A stretch of DNA of 64,000 nt, from the NCBI RefSeq assembly GCF_018968705.1, contig NZ_CP076668.1, positions 2,243,001 to 2,307,000 on the forward strand. The letters are read 5' to 3'. How positions within the stretch are numbered: the first letter of the stretch is position 1; each line of letters opens with the position of its first letter. The notes under the pieces were generated by a model. The model was not told where the DNA came from. It saw nothing but the letters and a program-made list of their open reading frames with translations, and made no database searches. This document shows, one piece after another, positions 43,989-54,100 of the stretch. Source of the DNA: Pseudomonas lijiangensis. Lineage in GTDB: Bacteria; Pseudomonadota; Gammaproteobacteria; Pseudomonadales; Pseudomonadaceae. The translations under genes and the position numbers were made by a program.

Positions 43989-45221
43989 TTACGGTAGTTC
44001 GCTGAGCTGTTCGGCCGTCGGGAACCCGTCGACCCGGTACCTGACCGGGTAGAGCACCACGGGCTTCATCAACTTGCCGAACCGGCGTTCAAGTTCGTCC
44101 CATTCCACAATGCGCGTATGGGTTGTTCCATCCTGCAGAGGTTGAACAAGCGAAACCCGGTCTGTTTTGGGAAGCAGCGTGATGACGTTTTCTGCCCAGC
44201 CACAGATGGAAAAAGTGCTTTCGCTGGACTCGTCCGATTTGTAGAGCAAGTAAGACGCAACGAACACATCCTCCTGTTGTTCCTCATGGAGCGCATCAAG
44301 AAGCGTCTTTTGTGAATCGTATTCACCCTGAAGGAGCATGCGTTCCAGTGTGGCGAGACGGGCCTGGCTGTCCTGATCCTGAGGCAAGTACGTGACGACC
44401 TTTTCGTCCTGATACGTATACAGCTGGCTGGAAACGGCGCATCCGGTTTCGATCACCTGGAAGCAGACCTCGATCATGTGGCGAATTCCGTGCTCATCCT
44501 TGGCGCCGGCCACCATCAAAACATCGCGGGTTGGCATCATGAAAACGGGCTGTCCCTGCAAGGGGATTCGCTGCAACACGTCAGGCAGCAGTACCCGACT
44601 GATGTCATAACCGTCATTCCAGCGACCGACATGAAGTCCCGGCGCAACCTCTTCGAAGCAGTCTTCGGTGTCCTCACGCAGGTTTCGAATTGCAATCGAT
44701 AATGCTTCGTCCAGCGTGATACCCCATTCATCAGGTATACCGTTGAACAAGGTTGATAGCGAATCGGGGTAATCGACGGCGAGCAGTACAGCGCAATCTT
44801 TGCCAAAGGCCCGCTGGGCTATTTCGAACGGGGCTTCCCAGCCTTTAGTGCGGACCTGATTCAGGCGAATTTCCTCATACGTCGCCAGGTTACGAATAAC
44901 CGGCCGCAACAGGGCTCTGGTGTCTTCGAAAGTCCGGGACGATGCTGAGGGGGCGGAGCTGGCATGGATAAACACCATCACATACCTGGCCACTATTTGA
45001 GGCTTTTCGGTTTTATCAGCGTTCTGATACTCGTCAAACGCATTGTGAAGATTCAGGTAGCTGTTATCGCCATGCTCGATTCTGAATTCTTCCGGGCGGT
45101 ATTCGATAGGGCCGGTAAAGCCTTGTTCGCGGGCGGCGGCGATGAGGTATTCAGCGAACTGCTCTTTTGTCAGCGGGCGATTGAAAAGGCTGTTGAATAG
45201 GTTTTTGAGCATACTTTTCAA
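43989..45221 (-). CDS. DUF1444 (YtpQ-like) protein
   Basis: A 410-aa cytoplasmic protein; ATG 45221 or 45212 (MLKNLFNSLF) are both possible starts. The region with KEQFAEYLIAAAREQGF, GDNSYLNLHNAFDEY, and FMMPTRDVLMVAGAKDEHGIRHMIEV matches DUF1444. The C-terminal third (SICGWAENVITLLPKTDRVSLV) forms a second compact part. The function is unknown. A LexA2-like dyad lies 53 bp upstream, shared with the divergent gene at 45368. Confidence 0.75.
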   Translation of the reverse strand: MKSMLKNLFNSLFNRPLTKEQFAEYLIAAAREQGFTGPIEYRPEEFRIEHGDNSYLNLHNAFDEYQNADKTEKPQIVARYVMVFIHASSAPSASSRTFEDTRALLRPVIRNLATYEEIRLNQVRTKGWEAPFEIAQRAFGKDCAVLLAVDYPDSLSTLFNGIPDEWGITLDEALSIAIRNLREDTEDCFEEVAPGLHVGRWNDGYDISRVLLPDVLQRIPLQGQPVFMMPTRDVLMVAGAKDEHGIRHMIEVCFQVIETGCAVSSQLYTYQDEKVVTYLPQDQDSQARLATLERMLLQGEYDSQKTLLDALHEEQQEDVFVASYLLYKSDESSESTFSICGWAENVITLLPKTDRVSLVQPLQDGTTHTRIVEWDELERRFGKLMKPVVLYPVRYRVDGFPTAEQLSELP

Positions 45222-45273
45222 TTCCTGTAGTGAAATTTCCAGACCCCACCCAGGTTCCGGACTTGTCGTGTTG

Positions 45274-45293
45274 AATAGTACAGGTGTGCTATT
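45274..45293. promoter_or_regulatory. LexA2-like dyad, copy 6 (exact AGTAC-N4-GTGCT)
   Basis: AATAGTAC-AGGT-GTGCTATT contains exactly the AGTAC-N4-GTGCT pattern I recall for the LexA2 operator of P. putida. It lies between two divergent genes, 53 bp from the DUF1444 start and 75 bp from the secreted protein at 45368, so it could control both. Confidence 0.7.
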
Positions 45294-45367
45294 GAACGCT
45301 AAAGAGGGTGTGCGATCATTAACGTCAGTTCAGTTCTTATTGTCAGCAACTCCGGGAGTAAACGCTG

Positions 45368-45886
45368 GTGCATAGATTTGCTTTGGTGCTCGCCGTACTG
45401 TCCCCGCTCGTCATCGCCCCAAGTATGGCTTTTGCCGCACAGCCTGACTGGTGGTTAATCTTTGGAAGTGGGGATAAGCCGAAACGGCAAGTCATTTATG
45501 CCGATGCTCTTTCCGTCGCGGATACTCCTTCGAAATCAGGTGCTGAACCCACTCGCTCAGTGGTTGTTGTTTATGTTTTTGAAGACAAGGACAAGCCTCT
45601 TTACGCCATGTACACGATTTCCTTTCAGTGTAAGGCTGGCCGGTACCGTGTAGAGGCCGCGAATGCTCAAATGCCTTCGGGTGAGATCACCCAAGAACCA
45701 ACGAGCAGTCAGTGGGCGCCGGTTGCCCGCAGCGTGATGGAGCGGCCCTATGATTTCGTCTGTAACGCGAGCTCTCGGCGAACTAACGGCATGATCAAAA
45801 TAGGTCGACCGGAGCTCGCGAATACGTTGCCGGAGTTCACCTATAGAGCGTTTTGGGGGACTGAGACTAACGCTCCACGTCAGTGA
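45368..45886 (+). CDS. Secreted protein, surface-adhesin-E-like
   Basis: A 172-aa protein with signal peptide (VLAVLSPLVIAPSMAFAA). The mature part begins QPDWWLIFGSGDKPKRQVIYAD and continues with VVVVYVFEDKDKPLYAMYTISFQCKAGRYRVE and PVARSVMERPYDFVCNA. This layout (WW at start, later Cys pair, W-x-P-V before the second Cys) resembles the Adhesin_E type of small periplasmic proteins. In pseudomonads these are of unknown role. It has a LexA2-like dyad 75 bp upstream. Confidence 0.7.
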   Translation: MHRFALVLAVLSPLVIAPSMAFAAQPDWWLIFGSGDKPKRQVIYADALSVADTPSKSGAEPTRSVVVVYVFEDKDKPLYAMYTISFQCKAGRYRVEAANAQMPSGEITQEPTSSQWAPVARSVMERPYDFVCNASSRRTNGMIKIGRPELANTLPEFTYRAFWGTETNAPRQ

Positions 45887-45943
45887 ATAGAATTGCCTAG
45901 TAGTCATTTGAGCTTCTCTTGCTGGAGTCTGCCGAGTCTTCGG

Positions 45944-46519
45944 TCAGAGAAATTGCGGATAGTCACTCTTTATGCGTTTCAGAACAGCCGCGATGAGAGA
46001 GTGAGGCTCAGCGCAAGGCAGATCTTTTAGCACCGACCACGGCCCATCAATCAGCACGTGCCCCGTTGGAAAGTCCGAAAGGTTGCCCCGACGTCGTAGC
46101 GCAAGGACTGCCAGTAACTCGATCGGGAAGACGCGATCAAAGTCATAGTCGAATTCGTAAGATTTCGAACCAGTGCTGTATTTACTCCGACTGATATGGA
46201 ATTCAGCGGCCTGCCTCATGTGGTGCGCAAAAGTGTTCTGGTCCTGGGTCTTCCAGTTATCCAGAAGCCCCTGATAGGCGGCAATCAAGGGCTTGCGTGG
46301 CTCAAACAGAGTCGACAGTGCATAGGCGTCGCAGAACAGGAACGTTAAAAATACATCGTGGGTGTTGTGGGCAATTCGACGTGACTGAGGGAACAGATTG
46401 AGCCGCGCATCTTTCTCCGCCATTTCCAGATAGCGCTGTTCATTCGCGTCTGAGCAGCACGATGTTGTCTCTCCAATAACATTACACGTCTTCCGCCTGT
46501 CGGCTAGCGTTGAGTACAA
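45944..46519 (-). CDS. Uncharacterised protein, possibly immunity-type
   Basis: A 191-aa protein; the conserved-looking part starts at an internal Met (MAEKDARLNLFPQ, residue 33), so the true start may be there. It is alpha-helical, with blocks LIAAYQGLLDNWKTQDQNTF, YDFDRVFPIELLAVLALRRR and GPWSVLKDLP. The layout recalls helical immunity proteins such as Imm49, but I cannot confirm this. No toxin gene is adjacent. The upstream 100 bp contains no dyad of the recurring type. Confidence 0.5.
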   Translation of the reverse strand: MYSTLADRRKTCNVIGETTSCCSDANEQRYLEMAEKDARLNLFPQSRRIAHNTHDVFLTFLFCDAYALSTLFEPRKPLIAAYQGLLDNWKTQDQNTFAHHMRQAAEFHISRSKYSTGSKSYEFDYDFDRVFPIELLAVLALRRRGNLSDFPTGHVLIDGPWSVLKDLPCAEPHSLIAAVLKRIKSDYPQFL

Positions 46520-46947
46520 GGTCGATCAGTTCAGGCCATTACGGGTGCCAAGCATCCGCTGATGCCTTGTGTAAGCGGCAGGCTGAAAATGGTGCTGCAA
46601 AGGATGCTCATTTCATTCCAGCTCAAATTTTCAATGCCACAGTTGATAGCGGCAGTCCTGGCGGCGGAGATATTTCTGCGCGTGTTACCCAACGACTTGG
46701 CCCAAGCGGCCATTTGCCTTCTAGCGGCCTCAGAGGCCGCTGTGCGTAGCTCGTACGTCAAGTGTTTGCCGAAGTCGGCCTGATAAGGCGTGACGAAGCA
46801 TTTTGTAACATTGAGAAATACCCGGTATAAATTGTTCCAGCCAGCTCAGCTTGAAGCGCGAGAAGCCTGAAATCTCTCGCGTATTAATGAGATTTCGTCA
46901 TATACCCATTCGCCATCGTCCCTCTAATAAACTCATGAACAGCGCTT
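46520..46947. other. Gene-poor region with no supported gene
   Basis: Short open frames exist on both strands (for example minus 46531-46761), but none has a ribosome binding site or a recognisable domain. The stretch may hold gene debris. Confidence 0.4.
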
Positions 46948-46960
46948 AATAATGATTATT
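46948..46960. promoter_or_regulatory. Fur-box-like palindrome upstream of the beta-propeller gene
   Basis: AATAATGATTATT is a perfect 6-1-6 palindrome with the same architecture as the Fur box before fecI. It lies 45 bp upstream of the ATG at 47005. Confidence 0.45.
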
Positions 46961-47004
46961 CCTACGGCGTATGCTGGCAGATTGAATGATTGAAGGAAGC
47001 GTTC

Positions 47005-48354
47005 ATGACTCCAAAATTCAAATCGTCTCTTGCAGTGGCAACGTCGGGGATTTTTATCTCCTTTGTCACGAGTGCTAATGCGGCCTCGCAAGGCCATGCA
47101 GCGGATGCCTTTGACCTCATTCCTGAACGCCCCTCCAGCGTGTACGTTGATGCGACTGCCACTCATGTGCCTATCGAGCCTAGCCTTCATTCCACCGACT
47201 CGGTTTTCATCGATGTAGATCACGACGGTGACCTCGACGTGGTCGTCTCAGTAGAGCACGGTGTCAATCGCCTCTATTTGAATAATGGTAAAGGCCGGCT
47301 CACGAACAAACCTGGTGCGTTTGGCAAAGTTACTCATGACAGTGAGCACGTGCGTACCGCTGACTTCGACGGTGACGGCAACGCGGATGTCGTCTTTGTT
47401 GCTGAAGCGGACGAGGTGCATCAGCTGTTCTTGGGGGATGGAAGGGGTGGCTTTGTGGATGCCAGCGATCGGTTACCTGCAACCAGTCAAGGAAACGGCT
47501 TGGCACTCGGTGATGTCAATGGCGACAAGCTGCCGGACATCATCATTGGAAGCACTGGCGAAACAGATTACGCCCCCGACGCCAAAATTATCCCCGCCCG
47601 GAACCTGCTGTTTTTGAATGACCCCAAGCGGCCTGGGCACTTCATCAATGCAACGCAAAGCCATCTTCCAAAAACCAATGACCAAACCGAAAGCATCGCT
47701 TTGGCGGACATGGATGGAGACGGAGACCTCGACATGGTTCTCGCAAGCCCAGCTCATCCGAACCGCTTATTGCTCAACGACGGCAAAGGGTATTTCACAG
47801 ATGCTTCCGACCGCCTGGAGCTCCTTGTCCCTATGGAAACGCGGGAGGTGCATGCAGTAGATGTGAATCAGGATGGCCACATGGACATCGTCTTTTTCAA
47901 CATCACGAGCAACAACTTTGGATGGGACAAAGATCCACAGACTCGCATTCTCATTAACGACGGCAACGGACACTACAAGGATCAAACCCGGGGGAGGCTA
48001 CCAACCCACGCGTTCTCCAGCTGGGCCGGCACGGTCGTTGATTTTAACTCTGATGGAAAACCAGATTTACTGGTGGGCGCCATCCAGGTGCCCGGTTTTG
48101 TACCGCTTCAACTGCAAGCTTGGGAAAACGATGGCCAAGGTCGCTTCAAGGACGTAACGCTAGGGGTGGTGCCAGGCATCACTGTAGGTCGTAGCTGGAG
48201 CATGGGCCAGGGCGACCTTGATGGTGATGGGAAGGCAGACGTATTTATCGGTGGCTGGGGGACGCAAGCGCGATTATTGCTCACTGATAAAGATGGTTAT
48301 CGAGCCTCGCTTGAACCTGTTCCAGATTTGAAGCCAGTTCCTCGCAAAGGCTGA
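47005..48354 (+). CDS. Secreted FG-GAP/VCBS beta-propeller protein
   Basis: A 449-aa exported protein from ATG 47005 (AAGGAA 9 nt upstream; the frame is open from 46990). The signal peptide ends near TSANA. Seven FG-GAP-type repeats with Ca-binding loops follow: DVDHDGDLD, DFDGDGNAD, DVNGDKLPD, DMDGDGDLD, DVNQDGHMD, DFNSDGKPD and DLDGDGKAD, enough for a seven-bladed propeller. Each repeat ends in a (R/Q)LxLNDGKG-like strand. The role is unknown; such propellers bind ligands or partner proteins outside the cell. A Fur-like palindrome upstream hints at iron control. Confidence 0.85.
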   Translation: MTPKFKSSLAVATSGIFISFVTSANAASQGHAADAFDLIPERPSSVYVDATATHVPIEPSLHSTDSVFIDVDHDGDLDVVVSVEHGVNRLYLNNGKGRLTNKPGAFGKVTHDSEHVRTADFDGDGNADVVFVAEADEVHQLFLGDGRGGFVDASDRLPATSQGNGLALGDVNGDKLPDIIIGSTGETDYAPDAKIIPARNLLFLNDPKRPGHFINATQSHLPKTNDQTESIALADMDGDGDLDMVLASPAHPNRLLLNDGKGYFTDASDRLELLVPMETREVHAVDVNQDGHMDIVFFNITSNNFGWDKDPQTRILINDGNGHYKDQTRGRLPTHAFSSWAGTVVDFNSDGKPDLLVGAIQVPGFVPLQLQAWENDGQGRFKDVTLGVVPGITVGRSWSMGQGDLDGDGKADVFIGGWGTQARLLLTDKDGYRASLEPVPDLKPVPRKG

Positions 48355-48596
48355 GATCTAGCGACTGCTGAGGCATGTTTTGAGTTACCGGACGTTTCGG
48401 CGTTGGACGCATGTCTTTCGTCGACTCACTTCTAGGCGCGGCTTTCATGGGGGGCATCCGTGATCGATGAATTTAATTCACTGCTTCATGCGGCTCGTCT
48501 AAACCTCCGTGAGAAGAAGCCAACGGTATCATCAAAACTAGCGCGCGGGTCAGGCTTGGCCAGCGTCTTCAAACATCTTTGAATTAGGTAGGAATC

Positions 48597-49721
48597 GTGT
48601 TTCATATTTATCTGACCATCGCATATCTCTATGTGCTTGTGCGTTTCGTTTACCCGCTGCCATTGTCTTGGATGAGTCGTGGGCTCATCGGATTTGTGCT
48701 TCTGGTTGCTTCGAAATATCACCTGCTCTCCGTACTGTTTTACGGAAATATGTGGTCGCCAGAACTTCCTTACCCGGTAGTGCTTGTTCTTGGCTGGATG
48801 TTTTGCTCTTTTGTTCTGCTTTTCGTTTTTATGCTGGTCACTGACGTATTTAGTCTCCTTGTCCGATTAATAGGCGGCCGCGATGCCCTGAAGGTTATCG
48901 GATGCAAGCTACATGTTGTTGCTGCAGTCGCCGCTGCCGGCCTGGGTGGGGTTGGAGCCTATCAGGCCATCCAGGTGCCAGAGGTACGCCGTGTGGAGCT
49001 CGCTATTGAAGGACTGCCGACGGAGCTTGATGGCTTCAGGCTTGTGCAATTGAGCGACCTGCACATCAGCCGTCTATTTCCAGAGCCATGGGTGCGCGCG
49101 GTTGTCGAGCGCACCAACACCTTGTCTGCGGATCTCATCGTCGTCACCGGAGATTTCATCGACGGTTCCACTGAGGCGAGACGAGCAGACGTTGCGCCGC
49201 TAAACGATCTTCGCGCGCCGCATGGCGTAATCGGAATCCCGGGTAATCATGAATACTACTTCAATTACGCCCAGTGGGAGCCGGTGCTTCAGGGGTTAGG
49301 GATACGTATGCTGACCAACGAGCACGAGGTGGTTCAGCATAAGGCTGCGGAGTTGAATATCGCCGGAGTAACTGATGCAGCAGCAACGAACTACGGCTTT
49401 GCCGGCCCTGACCTGAAAAAAGCGTTGGAAGGGGGCTCGCCTTCATCGACGACAATTTTACTGAGTCACAGGCCAGAGGGGGCAGTAATCAACGAAGCGG
49501 CAGGAGTGGATGTTCAGCTATCAGGCCACACGCACGGCGGCATGATCAAAGCCTTGAGTATTTTCGTTGCGAACGCGAATGAAGGCTTTGCTTCTCGCGG
49601 ATATGACGTCGGTAAAATGAAACTTTATGTCAGTAACGGAACAGGACTGTGGATGGGTTTTCCTATTCGACTGGGCGTGCCATCTGAGATTACGGAGTTT
49701 ACGTTACGCACTGCCCGCTGA
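48597..49721 (+). CDS. Membrane-anchored metallophosphoesterase
   Basis: A 374-aa protein with about four N-terminal membrane helices (residues 1-130) and a calcineurin-like phosphoesterase domain. The metal-binding motifs are in order: DLHIS, GDFIDG, GNHEYY, SHRP and SGHTHGG. This is the YkuE/YaeI-type layout. Substrates of relatives include lipid or nucleotide phosphoesters; the one here is not known. It stands alone on the plus strand before the efflux genes, and it occupies the place where a tetR-type repressor would be expected for the downstream pump. Confidence 0.88.
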   Translation: MFHIYLTIAYLYVLVRFVYPLPLSWMSRGLIGFVLLVASKYHLLSVLFYGNMWSPELPYPVVLVLGWMFCSFVLLFVFMLVTDVFSLLVRLIGGRDALKVIGCKLHVVAAVAAAGLGGVGAYQAIQVPEVRRVELAIEGLPTELDGFRLVQLSDLHISRLFPEPWVRAVVERTNTLSADLIVVTGDFIDGSTEARRADVAPLNDLRAPHGVIGIPGNHEYYFNYAQWEPVLQGLGIRMLTNEHEVVQHKAAELNIAGVTDAAATNYGFAGPDLKKALEGGSPSSTTILLSHRPEGAVINEAAGVDVQLSGHTHGGMIKALSIFVANANEGFASRGYDVGKMKLYVSNGTGLWMGFPIRLGVPSEITEFTLRTAR

Positions 49722-49884
49722 GTTGTTAATTGGTCTTTGCAATGCCTCTGTAAATATTACGTCATGAGGCGCTCACAATAATAGCAGTCAAAAAGATCAG
49801 GCCCTGAGCGCAGTTATCAATGCGCTCAGCGTTTGGCAGAGCCGGGCATCATTGTTTAACCAACATACATACGTGTTTTACGGG

Positions 49885-49900
49885 CATACATGAATGTATG
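49885..49900. promoter_or_regulatory. AcrR/TtgR-like operator upstream of RND pump
   Basis: CATACATGAATGTATG is a perfect dyad (7-bp arms CATACAT / ATGTATG, 2-bp spacer), and a further half-site CATACATAC lies at 49864-49872. The sequence resembles AcrR and TtgR operators (repeats of ATGTATG). It lies 62 bp upstream of the membrane-fusion protein gene. No TetR gene is adjacent. Confidence 0.55.
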
Positions 49901-49961
49901 AGTAAGACATGACAAGAGCTTTCGCTCGCGCTTTCTTTTGTCATATCAGACTGAGGTCGAC

Positions 49962-51161
49962 ATGTTTAATTTAAAGTCAAAAGCCGGTTACTCCGGCGGT
50001 ATTCTGCTGTTTGTTGTTGCCCTCTCAGGGTGCGAGAAACAGCAAGAGACTGCTGTGCCGAAGCCTTTTGAGGTCGGTGTCATTACGGTGAAAACCAGTT
50101 CGGTTCCTGTATACAGCGACCTCTCTGGACGCACCAGTGCGTTCCTGGTGTCGCAGGTGCGCGCCCGAGTGGATGGGATCGTCTTACATCGTGAATTCAT
50201 GGAAGGCGCTAACGTCAAGGCGGGCCAGCGGCTCTATAAAATTGATCCTGCACCCTATGTCGCAGCGCTCAATAGCGCGAAGGCTACCTTGGCGAGGGCG
50301 AAGGCTAACCTTGTTGCGCAAAACGCTCAGGTCGAGCGCTATCAAGTGCTGGTAGCTGGCAACGCGATCAGCAAGCAAACCTATGACAATGCAGTCGCCA
50401 CCCATGGCCAGGCAGCCGCAGACGTCGCAGCGGGTCAGGCAGCAGTGGAGCGCGCGCAGATCAATCTCAGTTACACCGACGTCGTATCGCCCATCAGCGG
50501 ACGCATAGGCGTGTCGGACGTCACTCCTGGTGCTTACGTGCAAGCCAGTGGCGCGACCCTTATGGCAACCGTCCAGCAGCTTGATCCGATGTACGTCGAC
50601 CTTACGCAGTCAAGCGCAAGTGGGCTGAAGATGCGTACCGACATTCAGGAAGGGCGTCTGCAAACTCAAGGAAGCGGCGCAGTAAAAGTAGCGCTCACTT
50701 TGGAAAATGGTCGTGCGTATTCGCACTTGGGAAAGCTTCAGTTTTCGGACGTGAGTGTTGACCAAGGTACCGGGTCGGTAACCGTTCGGGCGGTATTCCC
50801 CAACAAGGATCAAATGCTGTTGCCGGGAATGTTTGTGAGAGCGCGTCTTGAGGAAGGCACCAATGCGAGCGCCATGCTTATTCCTCAGGTAGGCATTACT
50901 CATGATCAGTCAGGCCGGCCGATCGCGTTGGTTGTGGGGCGGGATGACAAGGTCTCGCAAGCTGTTCTGACCACCGCAGGGACACGCGGCAGCGACTGGG
51001 TAGTGACGAGTGGATTGAAACCTGGTGACCGCGTGATAGTGGAGGGTACTGGCAAAGTCCGCCCTGGCTCACTGGTCAAGACCGTTCCTGCTCAGCAGCA
51101 TGGCGCCACAGCCACGGGCTCTGCGCCCGAAACCGAATCCAATCCTAGCCCCCGCGCATAG
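49962..51161 (+). CDS. RND efflux membrane-fusion lipoprotein, MexA-like
   Basis: A 399-aa periplasmic adaptor from ATG 49962. The lipobox is ALSGC (Cys near residue 24). It has the lipoyl half-motifs ([31 protein letters not shown] and [19 protein letters not shown]) around an alpha-helical hairpin (about 95-165), then beta-barrel and membrane-proximal domains. It links the RND pump to an outer-membrane channel. It is followed by the pump gene after 34 bp. An upstream dyad suggests TetR-family repression. Confidence 0.9.
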   Translation: MFNLKSKAGYSGGILLFVVALSGCEKQQETAVPKPFEVGVITVKTSSVPVYSDLSGRTSAFLVSQVRARVDGIVLHREFMEGANVKAGQRLYKIDPAPYVAALNSAKATLARAKANLVAQNAQVERYQVLVAGNAISKQTYDNAVATHGQAAADVAAGQAAVERAQINLSYTDVVSPISGRIGVSDVTPGAYVQASGATLMATVQQLDPMYVDLTQSSASGLKMRTDIQEGRLQTQGSGAVKVALTLENGRAYSHLGKLQFSDVSVDQGTGSVTVRAVFPNKDQMLLPGMFVRARLEEGTNASAMLIPQVGITHDQSGRPIALVVGRDDKVSQAVLTTAGTRGSDWVVTSGLKPGDRVIVEGTGKVRPGSLVKTVPAQQHGATATGSAPETESNPSPRA

Positions 51162-51195
51162 GCCCCTCACTCTTAGAAAAGCGAGCCCGTGCCTC

Positions 51196-54100
51196 ATGGC
51201 AAATTTTTTTATTGATCGTCCGATTTTTGCGTGGGTGTTGGCAATCATTTTGATGTTGGCGGGAGTGGCGGCAATTTTTTCGCTCCCTGTTGCTCAATAT
51301 CCCACGATTGCGCCCCCCACCATTCAGATCCAGTCCCGGTATCCCGGAGCCTCCGCTGCCACTGTGGAAAACACGGTCACGCAGGTCATCGAGCAACAAA
51401 TGCGTGGTCTGGATCACTTGATGTACATGTCCTCTACCAGCGACGACTTCGGGCAGGCAGCGATCACGCTCACCTTTGCACCAGGGACTAACCCGGACAT
51501 TGCCCAGGTTCAAGTGCAAAACAAGCTACAGCTCGCGACCCCTCAGTTGCCCCAGACTGTTCAGCAGACTGGCATCGAAGTGACCAAATCCAACAGCAGT
51601 ACGTTGCTTACTGTCGGGTTCATCTCCTCCGATGGAGCGATGAATCGCGATGAGCTTTCCAACTATGTGGCGTCAAATATTCAGGATCCGGTAAGTCGAC
51701 TTGATGGAGTGGGCCAGGTTCAGCTTTACGGGCGCCAGTTCGCGATGCGTGTCTGGCTGGATCCCGGGAAACTCAATAATTACAAGCTGAACCCGACCGA
51801 TGTCACTGAGGCTATCGCGTCACAGAACGTACAGATCGCTGGTGGATCGCTGGGGGGAACGCCACCTGCTCCTGGCCAGATGCTGCAAGCCACAATTACT
51901 GAAGCTACGTTGTTACGCACGCCTGCCGAGTTCGAGAACATCTTGCTGAAGGTCGAACCCGACGGTTCTCAGGTTCGGGTTAAGGACGTGGCCAGAGTCG
52001 AATTGGGAGGCGAAGATTATAACTACCTGACGCTCTATAACGGTCAGGCAGCCTCCGCGATTGGTATTCAGTTGGCTACAGGCGCAAACGCGCTGGAAGT
52101 AGCAGAGCGAGTACGTAAGCGTGTAGCAGAGCTCGCACCGTTTGCGCCGCCAGGCGTTGTCGTAACGTATCCGCAGGACACCACGCCGTTTGTGACGGCG
52201 TCGATTGAAGGTGTGGTCCATACATTGATTGAAGGGATCGTGCTGGTCTTCTTGATCATGTACCTGTTCTTGCAGAATCTGCGCGCCACGCTTATTCCGA
52301 CTATTGCCGTGCCGGTCGTTTTGCTCGGCACGTTCGCTGCAATGGCAGCAGTTGGATTTTCCATCAACACTTTGTCGATGTTTGGACTTGTGCTCGCGAT
52401 TGGCTTGTTGGTTGACGACGCGATTGTCGTGGTTGAGAACGTTGAGCGCGTGATGGCGGAGGACGGGCTTAGCCCCAAGGAGGCTACTCGCAAAGCAATG
52501 GGGCAGATTACCGGAGCGTTGGTTGGGGTCGCTGTGGTGTTAGGCGCCGTATTCGTTCCGGTCGCTTTCGCCAGCGGTTCGGTCGGAGCGATCTACCGAC
52601 AGTTTTCCCTCACCATTGTCGTCGCGATGATCCTTTCCGTTCTCACCGCTCTGATCCTGACCCCGGCACTCTGCGCAACGATGCTCAAACCTATCGGCTC
52701 AGATCATCAGAAAAAGACCGGATTTTTTGGCTGGTTCAATCGAGTGTTCGACAAAGGACAGGAGCGTTACCATTCAAGCGTCAAACGGGTCATTCGCTGC
52801 TCCTCCCGCTCAATGCTGCTGTATGTACTGCTCACAGCCGCCGCAGTGTTCATGTTTTTTCGCGTCCCTACAGGTTTCCTGCCGGATGAAGATCAAGGCC
52901 GTATCTTCGTAGTAGTCACGACTCCACCAGGTGCGACGCAAGAGCGTACAACCCGGGCTTTGGACGACGTCAGCGCCTACCTTCGCGGTGACGAGAAGGA
53001 CATCGTCAGATCGACCTGGGAGATCAACGGCTACAGCTTTCCAGGACGTGCTCAGACATCAGGCATCATCTTTGTGCAGATGAAAGATTTTGCTGAGCGT
53101 GAAGGAGATGCGACTCGCGCCCAGGATCTCGTTGCCCGGATCAACGAGCGGTTTGCTGCCTACAAGGATGCCAATATCTCTGCGGGCAACCCCTCTGCCA
53201 TCCCAGGGTTGGGAAACGTTTCAGGCTTTGACCTGGAGCTTATGGACAGTGGCGGTGTAGGACACGACGCCCTGATGGCCGCGCGTGATGATGTTATTGC
53301 TCGTGGCAATGCATCTCCGGTTATGCAAAACGTTCGACCAAACGGCTTGAGTGATACGCCGAAATTCAAGGTGAACATTGACCGGGAAAAAGCCAGTGCG
53401 TTGGGGTTGACCGCAGAAGGTATCGATCAGGCTTTCTCTGTCGCATGGGGCTCTGCATACGTGAATAAATTCCTGGATATGGATAACCGGATCAAGAGCG
53501 TCTATGTCCAAGCGGACGCTAAATGGCGAATGACGCCCGAGAATCTGAATGATTGGTACATCCGCAACAGATCCGGTGACATGGTGCCTTTCAGTGCCTT
53601 CGGATCAGGAGAGTGGATTCATGGGTCACCACAACTTGAGCGGTATCAGGGTGTGCCTGCCATTCAAATCAACGGCAACGGCGCTGAAGGGTATTCCACC
53701 GGACAAGCCATGGATGCGATGGAAGAGGTACTGAAAGATTTACCACCAGGCATCAGCTACATGTGGACGGGTATCTCTGTTCAGGAAAGGCAATCCGCCT
53801 CTCAGGCACCTCTGATGTATGCGATCTCTATCGTATTCGTGTTCCTTTGTCTGGCAGCCTTGTACGAGAGTTGGTCGATCCCTATCTCAGTCATCATGGT
53901 CGTTCCGCTGGGGATCTTGGGCGCCTTGGCAGCAGCGCTGCTGCGAGGGATGGAAAACGATGTGTTTTTCCAGGTTTCACTGCTGACTACGGTCGGCTTG
54001 GCAGCAAAAAATGCGATCCTCATTGTGGAGTTCGCCAAGGATCTGCAGGACAAGGGGATGGGGGTTGTAGAGGCTGCCATCGAAGCCGCCCGTCTTCGTC

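Noticed and set aside
46531..46761. Minus-strand frame of 76 codons in the gap before the propeller gene
   Set aside because: No start signal and no domain; the opposite strand is equally open.
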